Assembly: GCF_000374865.1 (NCBI RefSeq)
Contig: NZ_KB895453.1
Location: 62,001-126,000, forward strand
Length of the DNA: 64,000 nt
Source: Arthrobacter sp. 135MFCol5.1
Lineage (GTDB): Bacteria > Actinomycetota > Actinomycetes > Actinomycetales > Micrococcaceae
Reading direction: 5' to 3'
Made by a program: the position numbers and the translations under genes. This document shows, piece by piece, positions 46,279 to 54,117 of the stretch. The notes beneath the pieces were generated by a model. The model saw only the letters and a list, made by a program, of their open reading frames with translations, did not search any database and was not told where the DNA came from. Numbering within the stretch: position 1 is the stretch's first letter; every line of letters begins with the position of its first letter.

Positions 46279-47364
46279 CTAGACCTGGACTCCCAGCTTG
46301 AAGCCCGTCCGGTCGCCTTCGGGCGAGCCGTCCTTGCGGGTGTAGGAGAAGCCGTCGGCGCCCACGGTGACCGCCATCTCGGACTTTTCCTCGCGGATGA
46401 TGACCGGCTGTGGGTTGCCGTCCAGGTCCAGGACCAGGGAGGCCTCGGTGTACCAGGAGGGGACCACAGGGTTGCCCCACCAGTCGCGGCGCTGGTTGTC
46501 GTGGACGTCCCAGGTGATGGTGGGGTTGTCCGGGTCGCCGGTGTAGTAGTCCTGAGTGTAGATCTCGATGCGGTGGCCGTCCGGGTCCAGGATGTAGAGG
46601 TAGAACGCGTTGGACACGCCGTGCCGGCCGGGGCCGCGTTCGATCCGGTCGCTGATGCGCAGGGCGCCCATCTTGTCGCAGATTTGGATGATGTTGTGCT
46701 TCTCGTGCGTGGCGAACGCGACGTGGTGCATGCGGGGGCCGTTGCCGCCGGTGAGGGCGGTGTCGTGCACGGTCTGCTTGCGGTGCATCCAAGCGGCGTA
46801 GGTGACGCCGTCGGCATCCTTAATGTCCTCGGAGACGCGGAAGCCCAGGTCCTCCAGGTATGCCCGGCCGCGCGGGACGTCCGGGGTGACCTGGTTGAAG
46901 TGGTCCAGGCGGACCAGTTCACCGGCGGAGTAGAGGTCGTAGCGCTGGGTGAGCCGCTCCACGTGCTCCACGTCGTAGAAGAACTCGTACGGGAAGCCCA
47001 GCGGGTCCTCCACGCGCACGGAGTCGCCCACGCCCTTGGTGAAACCGTCCTTGCGGCGTTCCACCCGGCAGCCGAGTTCGCGGTAGTAGGCCTCGGCGGC
47101 GTCCACCTCGGCGGGGGACTTCACCCGGTAGGCGAAGGCGGCGACGGCGGCGATGGGTCCCTTGCGGAGCACCAGGTTGTGGTGGATGAACTCCTCCAGG
47201 GACCGCAGGTAGATCGCGTTGTCGTCTTCCTCGGTGACGTGCAGGCCCAGGACGTCGACATAGAACTCGCGGGACCTGGCGAGGTCGGTGACCACGATCT
47301 CCATGTAGGCGCAGCGGACAATGTCCGGTGCCGGGACGGTGGGGGTGGGAACGAAGTTGGTCAT
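46279..47364 (-). CDS. hpaD: 3,4-Dihydroxyphenylacetate 2,3-dioxygenase (type I extradiol)
   Basis: 361 residues, two VOC-fold halves. The metal ligands fall exactly on His155, His214 and Glu267, with His200 and Tyr257 at the active site, the same numbers as in Arthrobacter MndD (Mn) and Brevibacterium HPCD (Fe). Opens the ring of homoprotocatechuate to 5-carboxymethyl-2-hydroxymuconate semialdehyde. Metal (Mn or Fe) cannot be told from sequence. Lies between hpaE and hpaH. Confidence 0.96.
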   Translation of the reverse strand: MTNFVPTPTVPAPDIVRCAYMEIVVTDLARSREFYVDVLGLHVTEEDDNAIYLRSLEEFIHHNLVLRKGPIAAVAAFAYRVKSPAEVDAAEAYYRELGCRVERRKDGFTKGVGDSVRVEDPLGFPYEFFYDVEHVERLTQRYDLYSAGELVRLDHFNQVTPDVPRGRAYLEDLGFRVSEDIKDADGVTYAAWMHRKQTVHDTALTGGNGPRMHHVAFATHEKHNIIQICDKMGALRISDRIERGPGRHGVSNAFYLYILDPDGHRIEIYTQDYYTGDPDNPTITWDVHDNQRRDWWGNPVVPSWYTEASLVLDLDGNPQPVIIREEKSEMAVTVGADGFSYTRKDGSPEGDRTGFKLGVQV

Positions 47365-47394
47365 GGGAGTCTCTCTTCTTTGAAAGGGGGCTGG

Positions 47395-48906
47395 CTAGGC
47401 GCCGAATTTGGGGGTGTGGACGGTGCCGAGGGTGATGTGCACGGCCTGCTGGTCGGTGTAGAAGTCGATGGAGCGGTAGCCGCCCTCGTGGCCCAGGCCG
47501 GAGGCCTTGACGCCGCCGAACGGGGTGCGCAGGTCGCGGACGTTGTGGCTGTTCAGCCACACCATGCCGGCTTCGACGTTCTGCGAGAAGTTGTGGGCGC
47601 GGGTCAGGTTCTGGGTCCAGATGTAGGCGGCGAGCCCGTACTTGGTGTTGTTCGCCAGGGCGAGGGCTTCGTCGTCGGTCTCGAACGGGGTGATGGCCAC
47701 GACGGGTCCGAAGATTTCCTCCTGGAAGATCCGGGCGTCAGGGGCGACGTCGGCGAACACCGTGGGTGCGATGTAGTTGCCTTCGGGCAGGTGGTCGGGG
47801 CGGCCGCCGCCGGCCAGGAGCCGGCCTTCGGACTTGCCGATCTCCACGTAGGAGGCCACCTTCTGGTAGTGCTCGGGGTGGACCAGGGCGCCCACCTGGG
47901 TCTTGGGGTCGTGCGGATCGCCCACCACGATGTTCTTTGCCCGGGCGGCGTACTTTTCGCAGAATTCGTCGTAGATGGCGCGCTCCACCAGGATGCGTGA
48001 GCCGGCGGTGCAGCGCTCGCCGTTGAGGGAGAAGACGCCGAACAGGGCGGAGTCGATCGCGGCGTCCAGGTCGGCGTCGGCGAAGACGACGCAGGGGGAC
48101 TTGCCGCCGAGCTCCATGGAGAGGCCCTTCAGGTTCGCGGCGGCGTTGCGGAAGATGGTCTGGCCGGTGGTGGTCTCGCCGGTGAAGGAAATCAGGGGAA
48201 CATCCGGGTGCTTGACCAGGGCGTCGCCGGCTTCTTCGCCGAGCCCGTTGACCAGGTTGAAGACGCCGTCCGGCAGGCCCGCATCCTTGAAGATGGTGGC
48301 CCACAGGGAGGCGGACAGCGGGGTGAACTCGGCGGGCTTGAGGACCACAGTGTTGCCGGTGGCCAGGGCCGGGGCGAGCTTCCAGGACTCCAGCATGAAC
48401 GGCGTGTTCCACGGGGTGATGAGGCCGGCCACGCCGATCGGCTTGCGGTTGACGTAGTTGATCTGCGAGCCGGGGACCTTCATGGCGTCGTCGAACTGGG
48501 CCACGATCAGGTCCGCGAAGAACCGGAAGTTCTCCGCCGCACGGAGGGCCTGGCCCTTGGCCTGGGTGATGGGCAGGCCGGTGTCGAACGTTTCCAGTTC
48601 GGCGAGCCGGGCTTCCTGGGCCTCGACGGCGTCGGCGATCCGGTTCAGGATGCGGGCGCGTTCCCGGGGCTTCATCTTCGGCCATGGGCCGTTCTTGAAG
48701 GCTTCGCGGGCCGCGGCGACGGCGAGGTCGATGTCCTCTTTCTGGCCGGCGGCGGCGGTGGCGTAGTTCCGGTTGGACACCGGGTCCAGGACGTCGAAGG
48801 TCGCCCCGCCCACGGAGTCCACGAACTTCCCGTTAATGAAGTGCTGGATATGGGTGGGCAGGTCCTCAGGGACGTAGTGCGTGCTCGTTTCTACCGAGGT
48901 CGTCAT
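47395..48906 (-). CDS. hpaE: 5-Carboxymethyl-2-hydroxymuconate semialdehyde dehydrogenase
   Basis: 503 residues, ALDH superfamily with Glu in MELGGKSPCVVFADADLDAA and Cys in NGERCTAGSRI. HpaE-type C-terminus ends AVHITLGTVHTPKFG. Oxidises the product of HpaD, placing it next in the pathway; NAD-dependent in known examples. It precedes hpaD in the operon with 30 bases between. Confidence 0.92.
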   Translation of the reverse strand: MTTSVETSTHYVPEDLPTHIQHFINGKFVDSVGGATFDVLDPVSNRNYATAAAGQKEDIDLAVAAAREAFKNGPWPKMKPRERARILNRIADAVEAQEARLAELETFDTGLPITQAKGQALRAAENFRFFADLIVAQFDDAMKVPGSQINYVNRKPIGVAGLITPWNTPFMLESWKLAPALATGNTVVLKPAEFTPLSASLWATIFKDAGLPDGVFNLVNGLGEEAGDALVKHPDVPLISFTGETTTGQTIFRNAAANLKGLSMELGGKSPCVVFADADLDAAIDSALFGVFSLNGERCTAGSRILVERAIYDEFCEKYAARAKNIVVGDPHDPKTQVGALVHPEHYQKVASYVEIGKSEGRLLAGGGRPDHLPEGNYIAPTVFADVAPDARIFQEEIFGPVVAITPFETDDEALALANNTKYGLAAYIWTQNLTRAHNFSQNVEAGMVWLNSHNVRDLRTPFGGVKASGLGHEGGYRSIDFYTDQQAVHITLGTVHTPKFGA

Positions 48907-48927
48907 CGTTGAAGTCCTATCTGGGGG

Positions 48928-49608
48928 TCAGGGGTTGTTGGCCTGGGCGAGGTAGGCGTCCAGGGTGGCGGAGCGGTGGAGCCGGGCCGCCTTTTCGATC
49001 TGTTCTGCGTCCGCGCCTGTTTCGATGAGCTTCAGCAGGTTCTCGTGTTCCTCCACGGAGTCGCGGGCGCGGCCGGGGACAAAGCGGAAGGTGGAGGACC
49101 GGAGCGAGGCGAGCCGGTTCCAGCCGCGGTGCACCAGGTCCAGGATGTGCGGGTTGGGGCAGTGCTCGAACAGGACGCTGTGGAAGTCCTGGTTCAGCCG
49201 GGTGAACCGGACAGGGTCGAAGTGGTCCAGGCACTCGCGCATTTCCTGGTTCACGGCGCGGGCCCGGGCGATGGCCGCCGGGTCGATCAGCGGGGCCGAG
49301 AGGGCTGTGGCGGCACCCTCGACGATGCTCAGGGTCTGCATCGTGTAGAGGTATTCGGTGGGGTCGATGCCGGCCACGGTGGCGCCGACGTTCCGCTCGA
49401 ACGTCACCAGGCCCTCGGCCTCGAGCCGGCGGATGGCTTCCCGGACCGGGACCACGCTGACGCCGAGGTCCTTCGCAATGGAACCCAGGACCAGGCGGTA
49501 GCCCGGCGTGTAAGTGCCTTCCACGATGCGGGCCTTGACGGCCTGGTATGCCTGCTCGGACTTGCTGCCGGGAGTGGCAGCGGGGAGGTCGGTCGCTGTG
49601 TCAGTCAT
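48928..49608 (-). CDS. GntR-family regulator (FCD type) of the hpa cluster
   Basis: 226 residues. N-terminal winged helix (GYRLVLGSIAKDLGVSVVPVREAIRRLEAEG) and a C-terminal all-helical FCD ligand domain with Arg/His metal-site residues. It overlaps the FAH-RraA stop by eight bases and is transcribed with the catabolic genes, so it most likely controls them, responding to an aromatic acid or ring-cleavage product. A GTATAC-centred palindrome upstream of the operon is a candidate site. Confidence 0.88.
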   Translation of the reverse strand: MTDTATDLPAATPGSKSEQAYQAVKARIVEGTYTPGYRLVLGSIAKDLGVSVVPVREAIRRLEAEGLVTFERNVGATVAGIDPTEYLYTMQTLSIVEGAATALSAPLIDPAAIARARAVNQEMRECLDHFDPVRFTRLNQDFHSVLFEHCPNPHILDLVHRGWNRLASLRSSTFRFVPGRARDSVEEHENLLKLIETGADAEQIEKAARLHRSATLDAYLAQANNP

Positions 49609-51094
49609 TGGCCTGCCCTTCCCATGCCTTGTACTTTGCCTGCCACTCTTTGTTCATCGGGTAGAGCCCGTCAACGCTGTTGCCCTGCTTGACCATCTCG
49701 AAGATGAAGGCTTCTTCCTTTTCCTGCTGGATGCAGTCCTCAACGAGTTCTTCGGCGATGGCGGGCGGGATCACCAGGACGCCGTCGGAATCGGCCACGA
49801 TGATGTCGCCGGGCTGGACAGTGGCGCCGCCGCAGGCGATGGTGATGTCGGTGTCCCACGGGATGTGCCGGCGGCCCAGCACGGCCGGGTGCGGGTTGGC
49901 GAACCAGGTGGGCATGTCCAGGCCGGCTACCGCGGTGTAGTCGCGGACGCCGCCGTCGGTGATGATGGCTGCGGCGCCGCGGACCTGGGCGCGCAGGGCC
50001 AGGATGTCGCCCACCGTGCCGGTGCCTTTTTCGCCGCGGGCTTCCATCACCAGGATTTCGCCCTCGTTGACGGAATCGATGGCGCGTTTCTGGGCGTTGA
50101 AGCCGCCACCGTGGATCTTGAAGAGGTCCTCGCGGTTGGGAACATAGCGCAGGGTCCGGGCCAGGCCCACCACGCGGCGGTCCGGTCGGGTGCCCTGAAG
50201 GCCGTCGATGCTGACGTTATTAAGGCCGCGCTTACGCAACTGTGAGGACAGCGTGGCGGTGGCAACGGATTCGAGCTTGGCTTTCAGCTCCGGGGACAGG
50301 GCCGGCGCGACGGCGGCAGGAGCCTGGGCTTGTTCAGCAACGGGTGCCAGCCCGGCGGCCTCGCGGGAGCCATAGGCTTCCTCCCGCTGCAGGTCATCCA
50401 CCTTGGGCTGGGCACCAAAGTCGGCGAACGTCGTCGTGCCTTCCTCAACGGTGGTGACCAGCCGCCCGGTGCTGAGGCTGCCGTCGATAGTCTCCACTTC
50501 CACTTCCAGGACGTCGCCGGGCTTCGCCACGGACGCCCCTGCCGGGGTGCCGGTAAGGATGAGGTCCCCTTCTTCGAGGGTGAGCAGCTGGGACAGGTCC
50601 GCCACCAGGCGGGCGAAGGGGAAGAGCAGGTCCCCGGTGGTGTCGTCCTGGACCAGTTCACCGTTGTGCCAGGTGCGGATGCGCAGTTTTGAAGGGTCGA
50701 CGGCGTCTGCCGGAAGAAGTGCCGGGCCCACGGGGGTGAACCCGTCGCCGCCCTTGGACCGGAGGTTGGAGCCCTTGTCCGCCCAGCGCAGGTCATAGAC
50801 GCCGAGGTCGTTGCTGGCGGTGACGGCGGCGACGTGGCTCCAGGCGTCCTCGATCGAAACGCGGCGGGCGGCCTTGCCGATGATGAGCGCAATTTCGCCT
50901 TCGTAGCCGAGCAGTTCGCAGCCGGCCGGGCGCTCCACGGGGCTTCCGCTCAGGGCCAGCGAGCTCGAAGGCTTGAGAAAGTAGGACGGCTGCGCCGGCG
51001 TGCGGCCCCGCTGGGCAGCGCGGCTGGGGTAGTTGATGTGCACCGCGACCACCTTGCGGGCTGCTGCCAGGGTGTCGCCGTTGACCTGCTCCAA
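49601..51094 (-). CDS. FAH-fold isomerase/decarboxylase fused to RraA-like domain (HpaG-type)
   Basis: 497 residues from TTG 51094, with GAGGAG eight bases before; upstream frame would run through the divergent promoter. Residues 1 to about 245 form a fumarylacetoacetate-hydrolase fold (GYEGEIALIIGKAARRVS, SNDLGVYDLRWADKG, LLTLEEGDLILTGTPAG). Residues about 275-497 are RraA/HMG-CHA-aldolase-like with DGGVRD, where Arg and Asp bind substrate and metal. In the classical pathway two FAH-fold domains do the decarboxylation and isomerisation; here RraA, a family with oxaloacetate-decarboxylase members, may supply the decarboxylase. Inference. Confidence 0.88.
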   Translation of the reverse strand: MEQVNGDTLAAARKVVAVHINYPSRAAQRGRTPAQPSYFLKPSSSLALSGSPVERPAGCELLGYEGEIALIIGKAARRVSIEDAWSHVAAVTASNDLGVYDLRWADKGSNLRSKGGDGFTPVGPALLPADAVDPSKLRIRTWHNGELVQDDTTGDLLFPFARLVADLSQLLTLEEGDLILTGTPAGASVAKPGDVLEVEVETIDGSLSTGRLVTTVEEGTTTFADFGAQPKVDDLQREEAYGSREAAGLAPVAEQAQAPAAVAPALSPELKAKLESVATATLSSQLRKRGLNNVSIDGLQGTRPDRRVVGLARTLRYVPNREDLFKIHGGGFNAQKRAIDSVNEGEILVMEARGEKGTGTVGDILALRAQVRGAAAIITDGGVRDYTAVAGLDMPTWFANPHPAVLGRRHIPWDTDITIACGGATVQPGDIIVADSDGVLVIPPAIAEELVEDCIQQEKEEAFIFEMVKQGNSVDGLYPMNKEWQAKYKAWEGQAND

Positions 51095-51118
51095 AGCCTT
51101 CTCCTCATCAGGTACGAA

Positions 51119-51130
51119 ATCGTATACGAT
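51119..51130. promoter_or_regulatory. GntR operator candidate (perfect palindrome)
   Basis: ATCGTATACGAT is its own reverse complement and lies 25 bases upstream of the TTG start of the FAH-RraA gene. The GTATAC core is common in FCD-type GntR sites, and the regulator gene lies in the same operon. Confidence 0.55.
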
Positions 51131-51269
51131 CACTATCACGCATGCTGCCGCATCCGTCAACCCCCGGAATTCCGCTGGTACGCGGGCGTCCCCGGCGGTA
51201 CTTGTCGCCCGCGTCACATCCGGCGTACAGTGGAAACCAGGCTCCTGATTTTCTATTATCGAATCTCCA

Positions 51270-51284
51270 GTTCTCATATAGAAC
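51270..51284. promoter_or_regulatory. Palindrome before the flavin hydroxylase gene
   Basis: GTTCT-CATAT-AGAAC is a perfect inverted repeat, AT-rich, 41 bases before the GTG of the hydroxylase. It may be an operator or part of a -10 region; it differs from the GTATAC-type palindrome of the divergent operon. Confidence 0.4.
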
Positions 51285-51324
51285 ACATGCGGAGATCATC
51301 ATCCACAACGAAGTGAGGCATCCC

Positions 51325-53253
51325 GTGCAGTTCCACCACCACGGATACGTATCCGGCGACCCCCGCGTCCAACCGGCGGCCGGCGTCGGCCTGAACCGCC
51401 CCGAGGACCTCCCCGAGGAAGTGGACGTTCTCATCGTGGGCACCGGTCCGGCGGGAATGCTCGCCGCCGCGCAGCTGTCCATGTTCCCCAACGTGAGCAC
51501 CCGCATCATCGAACGCCGCCCCGGCAGGCTCGCCATCGGCCAGGCGGACGGAATCCAGGCCCGCAGCGTGGAGACCTTCCAGGCGTTCGGGTTCGCGGAG
51601 CGCATCATCGCCGAGGCCTACCGGATCACCGAAATGGCCTTCTGGAAGCCGGACCCCGCCAACCACGCCAACATCATCCGCACCGCCCGCGCCGTGGATG
51701 ACGAAATGGGCATCAGCGAGTTCCCACACCTGATCGTGAACCAGGCGCGCGTGCTGGACTACTTCGCCGAGTACATGGCCAACGCACCCACCCGGATGAA
51801 GCCCGACTACGGTTACGACTTCCAAGGACTGGAGGTCACCGGCGAGGGTGACTACCCGGTCACCGTGCGGCTGGTCCACACCTCCGGCCCCAAGGAGGGA
51901 CAGGAGCGGGTAGTCCGCGCCAAATACGTCGTGGGCGCCGACGGCGCCCGCAGCAAGGTCCGCCAGGCGATCGGCTGCACGCTCGCCGGGGACCAGGCCA
52001 ACCACGCCTGGGGCGTCATGGACACCCTCGCCGTCACCGACTTCCCGGACATCCGGACCAAATGCGCCATCCAGGGCGCCGAGGGCAGCATCTTGCTCAT
52101 TCCGCGCGAAGGAGGCCACCTCTTCCGCATGTACGTGGACCTGGGGGAAGTAGACCCGAACAGCCAGCACTCCATCCGCAACACCACCATCGAGGAGATC
52201 ATCGCCAAGGCGAACGCCATCCTGCACCCGTACACGCTGGACGTGCGGAACGTTGCGTGGCACAGCGTGTACGAGGTGGGGCACCGCCTCACGGACCGGT
52301 TCGACGACGTCCTGCCGGCCGACCGCGGCACGCGAACCCCGCGGGTCTTCATCACCGGCGACGCCTGCCACACCCACAGCGCCAAGGCCGGCCAGGGCAT
52401 GAACGTTTCCATGCAGGACGGCTTCAACATCGCCTGGAAGCTGGGGCACGTCCTCGAGGGCCGCAGCCCGGAAAGCCTGCTCTCCACCTACTCGGAGGAG
52501 CGCCAGGTGGTGGCAAAGAACCTCATCGACTTCGACAAGGAATGGTCCACCATGATGGCCAAGAAGCCGGAGGAGTTCGAGCACCCCTCCGACCTTGAGG
52601 ACTTCTACGTCCAGACCGCCGAGTTCCCGGCCGGGTTCATGACCCAGTACGCGCCGTCGCTGATTGTTGGCGGCACCGACCACCAAGACCTGGCCACGGG
52701 CTTCCCCGTGGGCAAGCGTTTCAAGTCCGCACCGGTGGTCCGCGTGGGGGACACGAACCCCATCCACCTGGGCCACCACGCCACAGCGGACGGACGGTGG
52801 CGGATCTACGTTTTCGCCGATCCCGCGCTGCCCGGCACCGGTTCCGCCACGGACTTGCTCGCCGATTGGTTCGCGAACTCGCCGGAGTCCCCGCTGGCCG
52901 CCACGCCCTCCGGCGCCGACCTGGATGCGTGGTTCGACCTGAAGGTCATCTACCAGCAGCCGCACACCGCCGTCGACATCAATGCCGTGCCCGCCGTGTT
53001 CAAGCCCCTGGTGGGCCCCTTCAAGCTGACCGATTACGAGAAGGTGTACGCCACGGACCCCAAGGCGGACATCTTCGACGCGCGCGGCATCGACCGTGCC
53101 GGCGCCGTGGTGGTGGTCCGCCCCGACCAGTACGTGGCCAACGTCCTGCCGCTCACCGCAACGGCGGAGCTGGGTGCGTTCTTCGGGCCCTTGCTAAACC
53201 GCCCGGCACCCGCGCAGGTACCGCGTCAGGCGGTGGCTGCCGCAGCCCGGTAG
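51325..53253 (+). CDS. MobA/PheA-type FAD-dependent aromatic hydroxylase
   Basis: 642 residues from GTG 51325 with GTGAGG upstream. FAD-binding GTGPAGMLAAAQL near residue 39, DG motif GADGARSKVR, and the ribityl-binding GDACHTHSAKAGQGMN; the C-terminal 200 residues form the thioredoxin-like domain of phenol hydroxylases. The length matches 3-hydroxybenzoate 4-monooxygenase. Divergent from the hpa operon, so it probably feeds homoprotocatechuate from a monohydroxylated arylacetate. Overlaps the end of pheA by 28 bases (convergent). Confidence 0.9.
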   Translation: MQFHHHGYVSGDPRVQPAAGVGLNRPEDLPEEVDVLIVGTGPAGMLAAAQLSMFPNVSTRIIERRPGRLAIGQADGIQARSVETFQAFGFAERIIAEAYRITEMAFWKPDPANHANIIRTARAVDDEMGISEFPHLIVNQARVLDYFAEYMANAPTRMKPDYGYDFQGLEVTGEGDYPVTVRLVHTSGPKEGQERVVRAKYVVGADGARSKVRQAIGCTLAGDQANHAWGVMDTLAVTDFPDIRTKCAIQGAEGSILLIPREGGHLFRMYVDLGEVDPNSQHSIRNTTIEEIIAKANAILHPYTLDVRNVAWHSVYEVGHRLTDRFDDVLPADRGTRTPRVFITGDACHTHSAKAGQGMNVSMQDGFNIAWKLGHVLEGRSPESLLSTYSEERQVVAKNLIDFDKEWSTMMAKKPEEFEHPSDLEDFYVQTAEFPAGFMTQYAPSLIVGGTDHQDLATGFPVGKRFKSAPVVRVGDTNPIHLGHHATADGRWRIYVFADPALPGTGSATDLLADWFANSPESPLAATPSGADLDAWFDLKVIYQQPHTAVDINAVPAVFKPLVGPFKLTDYEKVYATDPKADIFDARGIDRAGAVVVVRPDQYVANVLPLTATAELGAFFGPLLNRPAPAQVPRQAVAAAAR

Positions 53254-54080
53254 TCCGCGGCCGGGTAGACGCCGAGGATCCGAACCTCGGTGGTGAAGAA
53301 GTCCAGTTCCTCGAGGGCCAGCTTCAGCGGCAGGTCCTCGGGGTGGCCTTCCACGTCGGCCATGAACATGGTGGCCGCGAATTCGTTGCCCACCATGTAG
53401 CTCTCGAGCCGTGTCATGTTGACGCCGTTGGTGGCGAAGCCGCCCAGCGCCTTGTACAGCGCGGAGGGGACGTTGCGGACGCGGAACACGAAGCTGGTCA
53501 CCGCCGGTCCGGGCAGCTCGTCCTTGGCCGGAAGCGCAGTTTCCCGGGCCAGGACCACGAAGCGGGTGGTGTTGGAAGGGTCGTCCTCCACGCGCGAGGC
53601 CAGCACCTCAAGGCCGTAGATCTGCGCCGCCAGCGGGGGAGCCAAGGAGAGCTTGCGGGGATCGTTCCACTCGGCAACTTCCCGGGCGGACCCGGCGGTG
53701 TCGCCGGCGATGACGGGCTTGAGGCCGTGCTCGCGGATCAGCTTCCGGCACTGGCCCAGGGCGTGGATGTGGCTGTGGACTTCCGTAGCCGCTTCGATGG
53801 TGCTGCCGGGGATGCCCAGCAGGTCGAAGTGGATGGGCAGGAAGTATTCGCCCACGATCTGCAGGTTGGACTGCGGCAGCAGGATGTGGATGTCCGCCAC
53901 ACGGCCGGCGATGGAGTTCTCGATCGGGATCATGGCCAGGTCGGCCTCGCCGGTGGTCACCAGTTCGAACGCGTCCTCGAAACTGGCGCACGGCACGCTT
54001 TCGACGTCGGGAAACATCTGTTGACACGCGATATTGGAGTTGGCGCCGGGCTCACCCTGGTACGCAATCTTGGAGGCCAT
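53226..54080 (-). CDS. pheA: Prephenate dehydratase
   Basis: 284 residues from ATG 54080 (MASKIAYQGEPGANS). PDT domain with the catalytic NTTRFVVLAR motif, then an ACT domain (about 195-270: FVFRVRNVPSALYKALGGF, NMTRLES) for phenylalanine feedback. Converts prephenate to phenylpyruvate in phenylalanine synthesis. Its 3' end overlaps that of the flavin hydroxylase by 28 bases on the opposite strand; no catabolic link is implied. Confidence 0.94.
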   Translation of the reverse strand: MASKIAYQGEPGANSNIACQQMFPDVESVPCASFEDAFELVTTGEADLAMIPIENSIAGRVADIHILLPQSNLQIVGEYFLPIHFDLLGIPGSTIEAATEVHSHIHALGQCRKLIREHGLKPVIAGDTAGSAREVAEWNDPRKLSLAPPLAAQIYGLEVLASRVEDDPSNTTRFVVLARETALPAKDELPGPAVTSFVFRVRNVPSALYKALGGFATNGVNMTRLESYMVGNEFAATMFMADVEGHPEDLPLKLALEELDFFTTEVRILGVYPAADYRAAAATA

Positions 54081-54117
54081 GATCCGTATGGTTTCACGCC
54101 CCGGCGCCAGCTCCCAA

